Shown here: piece after piece, positions 17,571-25,820 of the stretch
Position numbering within the stretch: the stretch's first letter is position 1
Layout of the letters: every line of letters starts with the position of its first letter
Source: Woeseiaceae bacterium
GTDB lineage: Bacteria; Pseudomonadota; Gammaproteobacteria; Steroidobacterales; Woeseiaceae
Reading direction: 5' to 3'
DNA length: 64,000 nt
Assembly: GCA_021773115.1 (NCBI GenBank)
Contig: JAJFKS010000006.1
Coordinates: forward strand, 439,266-503,265
Notes under the pieces: generated by a model
Databases searched by the model: none
Seen by the model: only the letters and a program-made list of their open reading frames with translations
Told to the model about the DNA's origin: nothing
Position numbers and translations under genes: made by a program

Positions 17571-18209
17571 ATGGCGACCACAGCAAAAAACAGCAAACGA
17601 ACCGCGACGCGAGCCACGCGACGGCAACAACTCATTGATTCCACAGTGAAATGTATCGCCCGCAAGGGTCTCGGCAGCACCACGACCGGCGACGTCGCCC
17701 GCGAAGCCGGCCTCTCCCAGGGCATCATCAACCTGCATTTCAAGAGCAAGAACAACCTGCTCAATGAAACGCTTCGCTACCTCGCAGACGAATACAAAAC
17801 CCAGTTCACGCTTGCTATAGAGCGGTCCGGGCCGTTGGCTTCCGACAAACTGCGTGCGCTCATGGCACTCGACCTCAGACCGTCGATCTGTGACCGCAAC
17901 AAGATCGCTGTCTGGTTCGCATTCTGGGGCGAGGTAAAGTCACGCCCGAGGTACCGGGAAATTTGCGAGAAATACGATGAATACTATGACGAGGTTACGC
18001 GCAGCCTTTGCGATGAAATTATTGCGGAAGGCGGCTATCCCGGCGTCAGCGGTACCGCGGTCGCAACTGTACTGACATCGTTGACGAACGGCCTGTGGCT
18101 TGCCTGCCTCGTAAACGAGAAGACATTCGACCGTAAACAGGCAATGAACTGCATCGACGAATACTTAAACTGCATTTTTCCAAAACACTTTCCTGTGAGA
18201 ATCCTTTGA
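17571..18209 (+). CDS. BetI-like TetR-family transcriptional regulator
   Basis: The ATG at 17571 gives 212 residues. The N-terminal helix-turn-helix (about 17-62) reads 'TRRQQLIDSTVKCIARKGLGSTTTGDVAREAGLSQGIINLHFKSKNNLL', very close in style to BetI, the choline-responsive TetR repressor. The 'IAVWFAFWGEVKSRPRYREIC' segment of the ligand domain is also a BetI-group hallmark. It should repress both operons from the palindrome at 17532-17551 and release it on binding an amine or quaternary-ammonium ligand. The choline genes betA/betB are absent here, so the inducer is probably another compound. It is the first gene of the rightward operon and overlaps the acyl-CoA dehydrogenase start (TTGA). 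Confidence 0.87.
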   Translation: MATTAKNSKRTATRATRRQQLIDSTVKCIARKGLGSTTTGDVAREAGLSQGIINLHFKSKNNLLNETLRYLADEYKTQFTLAIERSGPLASDKLRALMALDLRPSICDRNKIAVWFAFWGEVKSRPRYREICEKYDEYYDEVTRSLCDEIIAEGGYPGVSGTAVATVLTSLTNGLWLACLVNEKTFDRKQAMNCIDEYLNCIFPKHFPVRIL

Positions 18210-19366
18210 AAATTGAGATTAGTGACGATGCTCGCCACTGGCAGGCTGTCGCCCGAACCTACGCCGATGACTATCTGCAGCCTCATGAAGTCGAGGCCGA
18301 ACTGAATGACGGCGATTTACCCGAGGCCATTACGAAGCGCAACAAACAGCGGGCAATTGAGCTCGGATTCACCGGCATCGACGTTCCGAAATCCCATGGC
18401 GGCAGCGAACTGTCGATGGAATGCCAGGTTGTGATCTGGGAGCAGCTCGGGCGTGTTACCAATGCCCTGTCGTGGTGTTTTTCCGAACCGCAGGAATGGA
18501 TGTTCGACGCTTGTACAGACGATCAAATCAATCGCTACGTTTTGCCGATGATGCGTGGCGAAAAGAAGGACTGCTACGCGATCACCGAAGCGGGGCCCGG
18601 TTCCAACCTTGCGGCGCTTGACGCAAGCGCCGTAAAAGACGGCGACGACTACGTCCTGAATGGCGAAAAATGGTATGTCACGAGCGGCAATCTCGCCGAC
18701 TTCTTCTGGTTTCAGGCACGCATACCGGACGAAGATGAGGACGCCTTGTTTCTCGTCGATCAGGGCACACCGGGAATCAAGATCACGGCAACGCCCAAAT
18801 TTACACATAGCTATGCCGCGCACCACCCGACGTATCTGTTCAGCGATGTTCGCGTCCCGGCAAAGCAGCGTGTCGGTCGCTCCGGCGATGGTATGTCTTA
18901 CACCCACAGCTGGTTTCGACATGAGCGTCTGATGATCGGCGCACGCAGTTGCGGTGCCGCCGCCCGATTAATTGAGGACGCCATGGCTTTTGCCAACGCT
19001 CGCATGATTGACGGCCTGCCGCTGAGTGAGAAGCAGATCATTCAGTTCATGCTGGCCGACAGTGTGACGGAACTGTACGCGACCCAATTGATGACCTATG
19101 AAGCTGCACGCGCCTGCGACCGCGGTGAGGATGTCAAGGCACTGCACAGTCGCTGCTCGATGGTAAAACTGTATGCGTCCGAAATGGCGAATCGCGTTGC
19201 CGACCGTGCGGTACAGATTTTCGGTGGACGCGGTTACATGCGAGAGAATGTTGCTGAACGCTTCTTTCGTGAACTTCGGGTCGATCGCATCTGGGAGGGT
19301 ACAAGTGAGATTCAACGGCTTATAATCGCCAGGTCGCTTTTGAAGCGCGGTCTGGACGGAATGTGA
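18206..19366 (+). CDS. acyl-CoA dehydrogenase
   Basis: This 386-residue protein has the standard three-part acyl-CoA dehydrogenase fold. It shows 'CYAITEAGPGSNLAALDASAV' (FAD/substrate loop), 'GEKWYVTSGNLADFFWFQAR', 'VQIFGGRGYMRENVAERFFRELRVDRIWEGTSEIQRLIIARSLLKRG' with the catalytic Glu at 364. It introduces an alpha-beta double bond in an acyl-CoA and passes electrons to ETF. The start is TTG 18206, overlapping the regulator stop; coupling explains the weak start. In an amine-uptake operon, and with an ADP-forming CoA ligase in the divergent one, the acyl-CoA may be an amino- or betaine-derived chain (compare gamma-butyrobetainyl-CoA dehydrogenase), but this is inference. Confidence 0.9.
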   Translation: MKIEISDDARHWQAVARTYADDYLQPHEVEAELNDGDLPEAITKRNKQRAIELGFTGIDVPKSHGGSELSMECQVVIWEQLGRVTNALSWCFSEPQEWMFDACTDDQINRYVLPMMRGEKKDCYAITEAGPGSNLAALDASAVKDGDDYVLNGEKWYVTSGNLADFFWFQARIPDEDEDALFLVDQGTPGIKITATPKFTHSYAAHHPTYLFSDVRVPAKQRVGRSGDGMSYTHSWFRHERLMIGARSCGAAARLIEDAMAFANARMIDGLPLSEKQIIQFMLADSVTELYATQLMTYEAARACDRGEDVKALHSRCSMVKLYASEMANRVADRAVQIFGGRGYMRENVAERFFRELRVDRIWEGTSEIQRLIIARSLLKRGLDGM

Positions 19367-20478
19367 CTGGGAAGTCTCTGTATCACCTTGGCGTATGTGT
19401 TGCCGCACTACTGCTTGCCTCGTGCAGCCGATCAAGCGAACAACAGGCTAACGACGCCAATATCGTCAACGTGTACAACTGGGCGGACTATATCGCGCCC
19501 GACACCATCCGGAAATTTGAGGCCGAAACCGGCATTAAGGTCAACTACGACCTGTATGACTCCTCCGAAGTTGTCGACGTCAAACTGCTGGCTGGTCGCA
19601 GCGGCTACGACGTCGTCGTTCATAGCAACCAGTTTTCGTCGCGCCTCGCACCGATTGGTATATTCCAGAAGCTCGACATGAGCAAGTTCAAAAATTACGC
19701 CAACCTGGATACAGAGTTGATGCAGCGCGTCGGCGTATACGAGGCTGTCGTCGACTACAGCATTCCGTATCACTGGGGCACGACCGGCTACGCCTGGAAC
19801 GTTGAGATGGTTCGCGAACGGCTGCCGCAGCACACAATGGATAGCGGCGATATCCTGTTCGATCCCGAGGTCGTTTCGAAGCTGGCCGACTGCGGAGTCA
19901 GTCTGCTGGACGGCCCAACGGACCTGTTTCCGATGGTGCTGGCCTACCTGGGGCTCGATCCCACAGCCGCCGATGACGAAAGTCTGGCCGCTGCAGAAGC
20001 GCAGTTGAACAAAGTGCGGCCGTATATTCGCTACTTCAGTAATTCCAAAATGTTGTCGGACCTTCCCAATCGCGAAGTCTGTGTCGCGATGAGCTGGTCC
20101 GGTGACTACGCCACAGCGGCCGCACGCGCCGATGAAGCCGGGCTCGATATTGAACTCCGATATACGGCGCCCAAAGAAGGTTCGGGGCTATGGGTCGACG
20201 GTCTCTATATCCCTGCCGATGCACCGCATACGGACAATGCCTACAGGTTCATCGACTTTTTGCTGCGAGCCGATATCGCTGCCGACATCGCTGACTTCGT
20301 CAACTATGCGAACGCCAATCGCGCCTCTTGGCCGTTGATGAATCCTCTCAATTACAATGACGACGCGATCTTCCCGAGCGAAGAAACATGGCAACGCCTG
20401 TACCCGATCATGTCCGCGGACCCGAAGCAGGAACGCGTCAGGACGCGGGCTTTTGCGCGAGTTAAGAGCGGCCTGTGA
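19363..20478 (+). CDS. PotF-like periplasmic di/polyamine-binding lipoprotein
   Basis: The 371-residue product has a lipobox LLASC (Cys21) and then aligns closely with PotF over its full length: 'VNVYNWADYIAPDTIRKFEAETGIKVNYDLYDSSEV', 'CGVSLLDGPTDLFPMVLAYLG', 'IRYFSNSKMLSDLPNREVCVAMSWSGDYA', 'FVNYANANRASWPLMNP', and the end 'RVRTRAFARVKSGL'. From memory, most putrescine-contacting positions of PotF are kept or conservative (Trp and Tyr of NWxDY, the Ser of VVxxS, Trp/Asp of SWSGD, Asp of WVDG), while PotF Ser38 is Ala and Glu185 is Asp. A diamine or related cation is therefore likely. PotF itself is soluble; the lipobox is a difference. The GTG at 19363 overlaps the dehydrogenase stop. Confidence 0.9.
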   Translation: MTGKSLYHLGVCVAALLLASCSRSSEQQANDANIVNVYNWADYIAPDTIRKFEAETGIKVNYDLYDSSEVVDVKLLAGRSGYDVVVHSNQFSSRLAPIGIFQKLDMSKFKNYANLDTELMQRVGVYEAVVDYSIPYHWGTTGYAWNVEMVRERLPQHTMDSGDILFDPEVVSKLADCGVSLLDGPTDLFPMVLAYLGLDPTAADDESLAAAEAQLNKVRPYIRYFSNSKMLSDLPNREVCVAMSWSGDYATAAARADEAGLDIELRYTAPKEGSGLWVDGLYIPADAPHTDNAYRFIDFLLRADIAADIADFVNYANANRASWPLMNPLNYNDDAIFPSEETWQRLYPIMSADPKQERVRTRAFARVKSGL

Positions 20479-21566
20479 ACGAATTCATTCGCATAAAAGG
20501 CGTTAGCAAATTGTTCGGTGACTTCGTTGCGGTTGACAATGTCAGCCTCGATATCGCGAAGGGCGAACTGTTCTCAATTCTCGGCGGATCCGGTTGTGGC
20601 AAGACGACGCTGCTGCGAATGCTTGCCGGCTTCGAAGTGCCGTCTTCCGGGGCAATTGAGATCGACGGCGTTGACGTCACCCACCAGGCGCCCTACGACC
20701 GACCCGTGAACATGATGTTTCAATCCTACGCATTATTTCCGCATATGAACGTCGCAACAAACATTGGCTACGGTCTGCGCAAGGAAGGTACGGCGAAACC
20801 TGAAATCGCACGACGTGTCGACGAAATGCTGGAACTGGTCCAGCTCAGCGACTTCAAGAACCGCAAACCAGACCAACTGTCCGGCGGGCAACGTCAACGC
20901 GTCGCACTGGCACGCGCACTGATTAAACGACCCAAGGTTTTATTGCTTGACGAACCTCTGGCCGCACTGGACAAGAAACTTCGTGAGCGAACGCAATTTG
21001 AACTGATGAACATTCAGCATGAACTCGGTATCACCTTCGTCGTTGTAACCCACGACCAGGAAGAAGCCATGACACTTTCGAGTCGTATCGTCGTCATGAA
21101 CAAGGGTAAGTTTGAGCAAATCGGAACGCCCAAGGAAATCTACGAGTTTCCAGTTAATCGCTTCGTTGCGGACTTTATCGGCACGATTAACACGTTTGAG
21201 GGCATTGTCACTGTTGTCAACGACGATTCCATTGAGGTTTATAGCGATCAGATTGGGGAGACCTTGTCGGCGCTGGGCCGGCAGCTCGTTGAAGTCGGAC
21301 AACAGGTGCAAATAGCAGTGCGGCCCGAAAAGATTTTCCTTAGCCGGGACAAACCGGACAATGATGAAGATATTTGTATCGAGGGTGTTGTCGATGACCT
21401 CGGCTATCTCGGCAACCGATCGCTTTACCGAGTTCGGGTAAAGTCCGGGAGAATTGTCCAGGTTAGTTCGCAGAACCGGCGCCGCTCTGTGACGCGCTTT
21501 CTTGAATGGGACGATAAGGTCTGGATTTCGTGGCGGCCGCGCAGTGCCGTTGTGTTGCTGGACTGA
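20475..21566 (+). CDS. polyamine-type ABC importer ATPase (PotG/PotA-like)
   Basis: This 363-residue ATPase has Walker A 'GGSGCGKTT' (37-45), Q-loop 'MMFQSYALFPH' (80-90), signature LSGGQ (135-139), Walker B 'VLLLDE' (155-160) and the switch His in 'VVVTHDQEEAM'. The C-terminal part after about residue 240 is the TOBE regulatory domain ('VAVRPEKIF'-like segment, 'VDDLGYLGNRSLYRV'), as in PotG, MalK and other CUT/polyamine importers. It energises the two permeases encoded next. The GTG start at 20475 overlaps the binding-protein stop by four bases, and the whole operon is tightly coupled. Confidence 0.93.
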   Translation: MNEFIRIKGVSKLFGDFVAVDNVSLDIAKGELFSILGGSGCGKTTLLRMLAGFEVPSSGAIEIDGVDVTHQAPYDRPVNMMFQSYALFPHMNVATNIGYGLRKEGTAKPEIARRVDEMLELVQLSDFKNRKPDQLSGGQRQRVALARALIKRPKVLLLDEPLAALDKKLRERTQFELMNIQHELGITFVVVTHDQEEAMTLSSRIVVMNKGKFEQIGTPKEIYEFPVNRFVADFIGTINTFEGIVTVVNDDSIEVYSDQIGETLSALGRQLVEVGQQVQIAVRPEKIFLSRDKPDNDEDICIEGVVDDLGYLGNRSLYRVRVKSGRIVQVSSQNRRRSVTRFLEWDDKVWISWRPRSAVVLLD

Positions 21567-21571
21567 TAGCG

Positions 21572-22468
21572 ATGCGTGTCGCAACGAATATGCGCGACCA
21601 GATGTGGCGACACATTGCGCTCGCAACGCCCTATCTCTGGCTGCTGATTTTCTTTCTCGCGCCGTTTGCGATCGTCCTCAAGATCAGCCTGGCCGATCCC
21701 GTCATCGCCCAACCGCCTTTTACACCAAGCTTTGATGACCAGGGCCGGCTCGCGACCTCCGTCGACAGTTTTCGCTTTCTGCTGACCGACAAGTTGTACG
21801 TGATTACCTACTATCGATCGCTTGTGATGGCGGCGGCGGCGACGGCCTTGTGTCTGGTTCTCGGGTTTCCGATGGCTTACGGCATTGCGCGTTCGCGCCC
21901 GGCAATTCGGAGCCTGTTGCTGTTGTTGATCGTTCTGCCGTTCTGGATTTCGTTTCTGCTGCGCGTATACGCGTGGATGGGCCTGATGAATAACTACGGT
22001 GTCATCAACAATTTCCTGATGTGGCTCGGGGTCATCGACACGCCGATTCAAATTATGTATACGGATTTCGCAGTTTTCGTGGGCCTTGCTTACTCGTATT
22101 TGCCGTTCATGATCCTGCCGCTCTATGCGACGCTGCAACGTATGGATATGAGTCTCGTTGAGGCAGCACAGGATCTCGGTGCGTCGCGTACGCGAGCATT
22201 TTGGGACGTAACCTGGCCATTGGCGAAACCCGGCATCGTTGCCGGCTGCCTGTTGGTCTTCATTCCGGCTATTGGCGAATACGTTATCCCTTACCTGCTG
22301 GGCGGCCCGGAATCACTATTGATTGGCCGCGTGTTATTTGACGAGTTTTTTGTGAACCGCGACTGGCCGCTGGCATCGGCCGTCGCTATCGTGCTGCTGG
22401 TCCTGCTGGTCATCCCGATCGTCTTGTTGCAACGCTACCAGGCGCGTGATCAGGAGAGCACGGCATGA
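21572..22468 (+). CDS. polyamine-type ABC importer permease (PotH/PotB-like)
   Basis: From the ATG at 21572, five bases after the ATPase stop, this gives 298 residues with six predicted membrane helices (first at about residues 17-36). The cytoplasmic EAA coupling loop is clear: 'VEAAQDLGASRTRAFWDVTWPLAKPG'. The segment 'LPFWISFLLRVYAWMGLMNNYGVINNFL' is characteristic of PotB/PotH. An in-frame upstream start inside the ATPase gene is unnecessary. It forms the translocation pore with the next gene product in the inner membrane. Confidence 0.92.
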   Translation: MRVATNMRDQMWRHIALATPYLWLLIFFLAPFAIVLKISLADPVIAQPPFTPSFDDQGRLATSVDSFRFLLTDKLYVITYYRSLVMAAAATALCLVLGFPMAYGIARSRPAIRSLLLLLIVLPFWISFLLRVYAWMGLMNNYGVINNFLMWLGVIDTPIQIMYTDFAVFVGLAYSYLPFMILPLYATLQRMDMSLVEAAQDLGASRTRAFWDVTWPLAKPGIVAGCLLVFIPAIGEYVIPYLLGGPESLLIGRVLFDEFFVNRDWPLASAVAIVLLVLLVIPIVLLQRYQARDQESTA

Positions 22469-23271
22469 ACAGGCAGTCGCGCTTCGTTATTTCTGTCATG
22501 TCCTTTGGCTATGCCTTCCTGTACGTGCCTCTGGTCCTGGTGGTCGTGTATTCGTTTAACGATTCGAGAATCGCAACAGTCTGGGGCGGCTTTTCAACAC
22601 GCTGGTATGGAGAGTTACTGCAGAATGATCAGATCCTTGACGCCGCATTATTGAGCCTGATGATCGCAGTGACCTCGGCCACAGCTGCGACTATTCTCGG
22701 CACAATGGGTGGTCTGGTGCTTGCCCGCTTTGGGCGCTTCAAGGGCCGATCATTGTTTGCGGGAATGATTTCATCACCGATGGTCATGCCGGAGGTCATC
22801 ACAGGCCTGTCACTGCTGCTGTTGTTTGTAAGCTTGCAACAGCTGACCGGTTGGCCCGATCAGCGTGGCTTCTCAACAATTGCCATTGCTCATACGACAT
22901 TTTCAATGGCATACGTCGCTGTCATCGTGCAGTCGCGATTGATTGCGATGGATGAGTCGCTTGAGGAAGCCGCAATGGACCTTGGCGGGCGACCGCTGCG
23001 TGTCGTCTTCGATATCACGCTGCCGCTGATCGCGCCGGCCATGATCGCGGGCTGGCTGCTGTCATTTACACTGTCGCTCGACGACCTGGTCATCGCCAGT
23101 TTCGTCTCCGGCCCAGGCAGCACGACTTTGCCAATGGTCATCTTTTCAAAGGTCAAGCTGGGCGTGTCGCCGGACATAAACGCGCTGGCGACGATCATTA
23201 TCGTGACGGTAAGCATCGGTGTTGCAATTGCGTGGATGGTCGGTCGGCGAGTCGCCAGACCGCTTAACTGA
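22465..23271 (+). CDS. polyamine-type ABC importer permease (PotI/PotC-like)
   Basis: The 268-residue protein has six membrane segments and the EAA loop 'LEEAAMDLGGRPLRVVFDITLPLIAPA'. The N-terminal 'LYVPLVLVVVYSFNDSRIATVWGGFSTRWYGELL' and the 'SLDDLVIASFVSGPGSTTLPMVIFSKVKLGVSPDINALATI' stretch are classic PotC/PotI features. Its ATG overlaps the preceding permease stop (ATGA). It is the last gene of the rightward operon and its stop is one base from the stop of the convergent Rieske gene, so both operons must end in very little space; no separate terminator is seen. Confidence 0.92.
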   Translation: MNRQSRFVISVMSFGYAFLYVPLVLVVVYSFNDSRIATVWGGFSTRWYGELLQNDQILDAALLSLMIAVTSATAATILGTMGGLVLARFGRFKGRSLFAGMISSPMVMPEVITGLSLLLLFVSLQQLTGWPDQRGFSTIAIAHTTFSMAYVAVIVQSRLIAMDESLEEAAMDLGGRPLRVVFDITLPLIAPAMIAGWLLSFTLSLDDLVIASFVSGPGSTTLPMVIFSKVKLGVSPDINALATIIIVTVSIGVAIAWMVGRRVARPLN

Positions 23272-23272
23272 A

Positions 23273-24493
23273 TCAGGGGCGCTGCAACTCCTGCAGTATC
23301 CACTCGGTGTATCGCTGCTCCATCCGCTCCATGCCCGAGAATGGTCCCGGCTCATAGTACTTTGAATGCACGCCACGTGAATTATTGCTGACGATTTCCT
23401 TGTCGGCTTTGGTGGTGACATCCCACAACCAGGTCAGCGCTTCGACATCGTAATCCCTGCCCTCTTCCGCGTCGCCTCGTACCAGCCAGTAAATTTCACA
23501 GCTGGAATTATTCTGGTCAATCGGCGTGAACACGTAGCAAACGACATGATCGTTGTAGGCCAACACGAACGAGAATGGTCCGAATGACAGGTCTGCCTGA
23601 CCACTGTCATAGCCCGTGATGTTTCCGAGCAACGGCGCGACTGGTTCACCACCTTTGCTGCCGGTCTTGTATTTGCTGAACATCGCTGTTCGACCGAAGC
23701 CGAAGCCGATTTCTCCGGGTCGAGCTTCCGTGTCGATATGATCAATGAAAATATCCTTGATGCCGCAAGCTTCCATGCGCTCGTACATATGGCCCGATAC
23801 CCGCTCGCGCTTCTCTCGATCGAGCATCAAGGTATGCATCAGGGCGTATTCGGGATGCGCCGTCGCACAGTGATAACACTCCTGGTAGTTTTCGATGGCT
23901 AACTTCCAGTTAGCGGGAATTGGATAGCTTTTCTGTGCCGCGACTTTCAGGTTAGTGAAATCGTACATGCCCATAGCTTCTTCGAGATCGCGAATTGCCC
24001 CATCAATCGACGGCGGATCATCGCTAAAGCAGACAAACACGAGGCCGTGAATGATGCCGACAGAAACTTTCTTCAGCCCATGACTGGACTTGTCGAAGTC
24101 GTCCGCCATATTGCGCGCGGCAATAAGATTGCCATCGATGTCGTACATCCAGCCATGATAGGGACAGGTAAATTTATCGGCGTGACCCGCAGACTGCAGG
24201 CAAACGAGCGAACCCCGATGACGACACACGTTGGCAAAACCCCGCAGCTCGCCGCCCTCGCTGCGAACCACGATTGCCGATTCCTGGGCGACGTTGAGCA
24301 CCCGGAAGTCGCCCGGCTGTGGCCATTGCGACGTATGTCCGGCAAGAATCCAGTTTCGATTAATGATTTTTTCGACCTCGAGTTTGTAAATCTCGGGGTC
24401 CGTATAAAATGCCTGTTCAAGCGAATAGCCGGGTTTCCGATTCGCGATCAAATCGCCGATCGATCGCCGATCCTGGTTCAGAAATGTACTCAT
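23273..24493 (-). CDS. Rieske non-heme iron oxygenase, quaternary-amine demethylase type
   Basis: From the ATG at 24493 the protein has 406 residues, the right size for an oxygenase alpha subunit; a further 67-residue upstream extension is not conserved. The Rieske cluster ligands are Cys90-x-His92 and Cys110-x2-His113. The mononuclear iron site is 'ENYQECYHCATAHPE' with His208 and His213, and the third ligand is probably Asp363. The bridging residue is Glu205 instead of the Asp of ring-hydroxylating dioxygenases, a trait I recall for CntA, GbcA and related betaine or carnitine oxygenases. It likely demethylates or cleaves a quaternary ammonium compound. No reductase subunit gene is adjacent. 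Confidence 0.87.
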   Translation of the reverse strand: MSTFLNQDRRSIGDLIANRKPGYSLEQAFYTDPEIYKLEVEKIINRNWILAGHTSQWPQPGDFRVLNVAQESAIVVRSEGGELRGFANVCRHRGSLVCLQSAGHADKFTCPYHGWMYDIDGNLIAARNMADDFDKSSHGLKKVSVGIIHGLVFVCFSDDPPSIDGAIRDLEEAMGMYDFTNLKVAAQKSYPIPANWKLAIENYQECYHCATAHPEYALMHTLMLDREKRERVSGHMYERMEACGIKDIFIDHIDTEARPGEIGFGFGRTAMFSKYKTGSKGGEPVAPLLGNITGYDSGQADLSFGPFSFVLAYNDHVVCYVFTPIDQNNSSCEIYWLVRGDAEEGRDYDVEALTWLWDVTTKADKEIVSNNSRGVHSKYYEPGPFSGMERMEQRYTEWILQELQRP

Positions 24494-24577
24494 TGTTATT
24501 CCACAATATGAAACACAAGCGGTGAGAGTTGTTACGATATCACAACGCTTTAATGCGGCAGATAGGTGCTTAACGAA
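24494..24577. promoter_or_regulatory. divergent promoter spacer with inverted repeat
   Basis: This 84-base spacer separates the Rieske and decarboxylase starts. It contains the inverted repeat GTTGT-N9-ACAAC at 24528-24546, which could be an operator shared by both genes. It does not resemble the palindrome at 17532-17551, so a different regulator, if any, would act here. No convincing -35/-10 pair could be fixed by eye. Confidence 0.3.
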
Positions 24578-25738
24578 ATGTCGAGACATTCGCTTCCGAG
24601 CTATGAGAACGTGGTGGAATTGTTGCAAAAAACAAATCCCAGTCGACCTGTCTACTGCATCTACCCCCACATCTATCATCAAACTGCGGAACATTTTTTA
24701 AGCGGTTTTCCCGGGCGGGTCCTGTTTGCCGTTAAAGCGAATAACCATCCCGAAATTCTAAGGCTGCTGTTCGCCGCCGGTGTACGACATTTCGACTGTG
24801 CATCACTGCAGGAAATCAAGCTCGTTCATGCAGTTTGTCCTGGCGCTACTGCTTACTTTATGAACCCGGTTCGCTTTCCGGACGATGCGCGTGTGGCACA
24901 AAATACCTACGGCGTTCGACACTTCCTGATCGACCATCACAGCGGCCTTGCACCGTTGCTGAAAGAAATCGACGTCAAATCGACGGTCATATTTGCTCGC
25001 ATGGCAGTTTCACATGCATCGGCCCAAGCAGACCTGTCCGCAAAATTTGGCGCCAGACCGGACAATATGCCTGCCCTGCTGAATGCAATCGCAGATTCCG
25101 GCGCCGAAGCGGCGCTTGCATTCAATGTCGGATCTGGCGTGGTGGATCCCGAGGCCTATGCCTATGGGATCGGCGTGGCACGCGACGTGCTCGACAAAAT
25201 TGCGTTCCGGATTCGCCTGCTGGATATCGGCGGCGGCTTTCCAAAACCCTACCCTGGCCTCAACGTGCCGCCACTCGAAGATTTCTTTTTAAGAACTCAG
25301 CATGCTGCCAAACAATTGGCACTGGCGGCGAATGGCGAATTGCTGTGCGAACCCGGACGCGCACTGAGCGCGCCCGGGCTGTCCGCTGTTACTACTGTTC
25401 TGCTGCGAAAATCCGACCGCCTGTATCTCAACGATGGCATGTACGGAATTTTCTGGGAGCTGCGCTTTAAGTGGCACTTGCAATTTGCCAGCCGGGTATT
25501 TCGAAACGGCCAGCAGTTGGCGGGCGAAACCAAAGCATTCAGAGTCCTTGGGCCAACCTGCGACTCGACTGACGAGCTTCCGATTCGAATTGAGCTGCCG
25601 GCGGATTGTGATGTTGGCGACCATATCGAATTTGGTTCGATCGGCGCATACAGCCTCAGCGGCCGAACTGACTTCAACGGTTTCTACAGCGATACCGTTG
25701 TCTCCCTGCTTGATCCGAACGCTGCCCCGCCAGCCTGA
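24578..25738 (+). CDS. fold-III PLP-dependent decarboxylase (ornithine/diaminopimelate decarboxylase family)
   Basis: From ATG 24578 (GTG 24566 is an alternative) the product has 386 residues. It follows the alanine-racemase-fold decarboxylases: 'LFAVKANNHPEIL' with the PLP Lys53, 'LLDIGGGFP' (218-220 glycine loop), 'CEPGRAL' (258-261), 'GPTCDSTD' with the second-subunit Cys328/Asp329, and 'GAYSL' with Tyr358. These suit ornithine or lysine decarboxylation to a diamine. An oddity is 'AFNVGSG': the His of the family motif FHVGSG, which stacks on PLP, is Asn183 here. That may mean a changed substrate or reaction. It is divergent from the Rieske gene by 84 bases. Confidence 0.82.
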   Translation: MSRHSLPSYENVVELLQKTNPSRPVYCIYPHIYHQTAEHFLSGFPGRVLFAVKANNHPEILRLLFAAGVRHFDCASLQEIKLVHAVCPGATAYFMNPVRFPDDARVAQNTYGVRHFLIDHHSGLAPLLKEIDVKSTVIFARMAVSHASAQADLSAKFGARPDNMPALLNAIADSGAEAALAFNVGSGVVDPEAYAYGIGVARDVLDKIAFRIRLLDIGGGFPKPYPGLNVPPLEDFFLRTQHAAKQLALAANGELLCEPGRALSAPGLSAVTTVLLRKSDRLYLNDGMYGIFWELRFKWHLQFASRVFRNGQQLAGETKAFRVLGPTCDSTDELPIRIELPADCDVGDHIEFGSIGAYSLSGRTDFNGFYSDTVVSLLDPNAAPPA

Positions 25739-25820
25739 GTCCAAAGCCGGCGCCATGCCCACGACCGGGCATTCGGAGTTTGACTCGCTCATCACAGCCA
25801 TGGCGGGGTTTTCCAGCACC

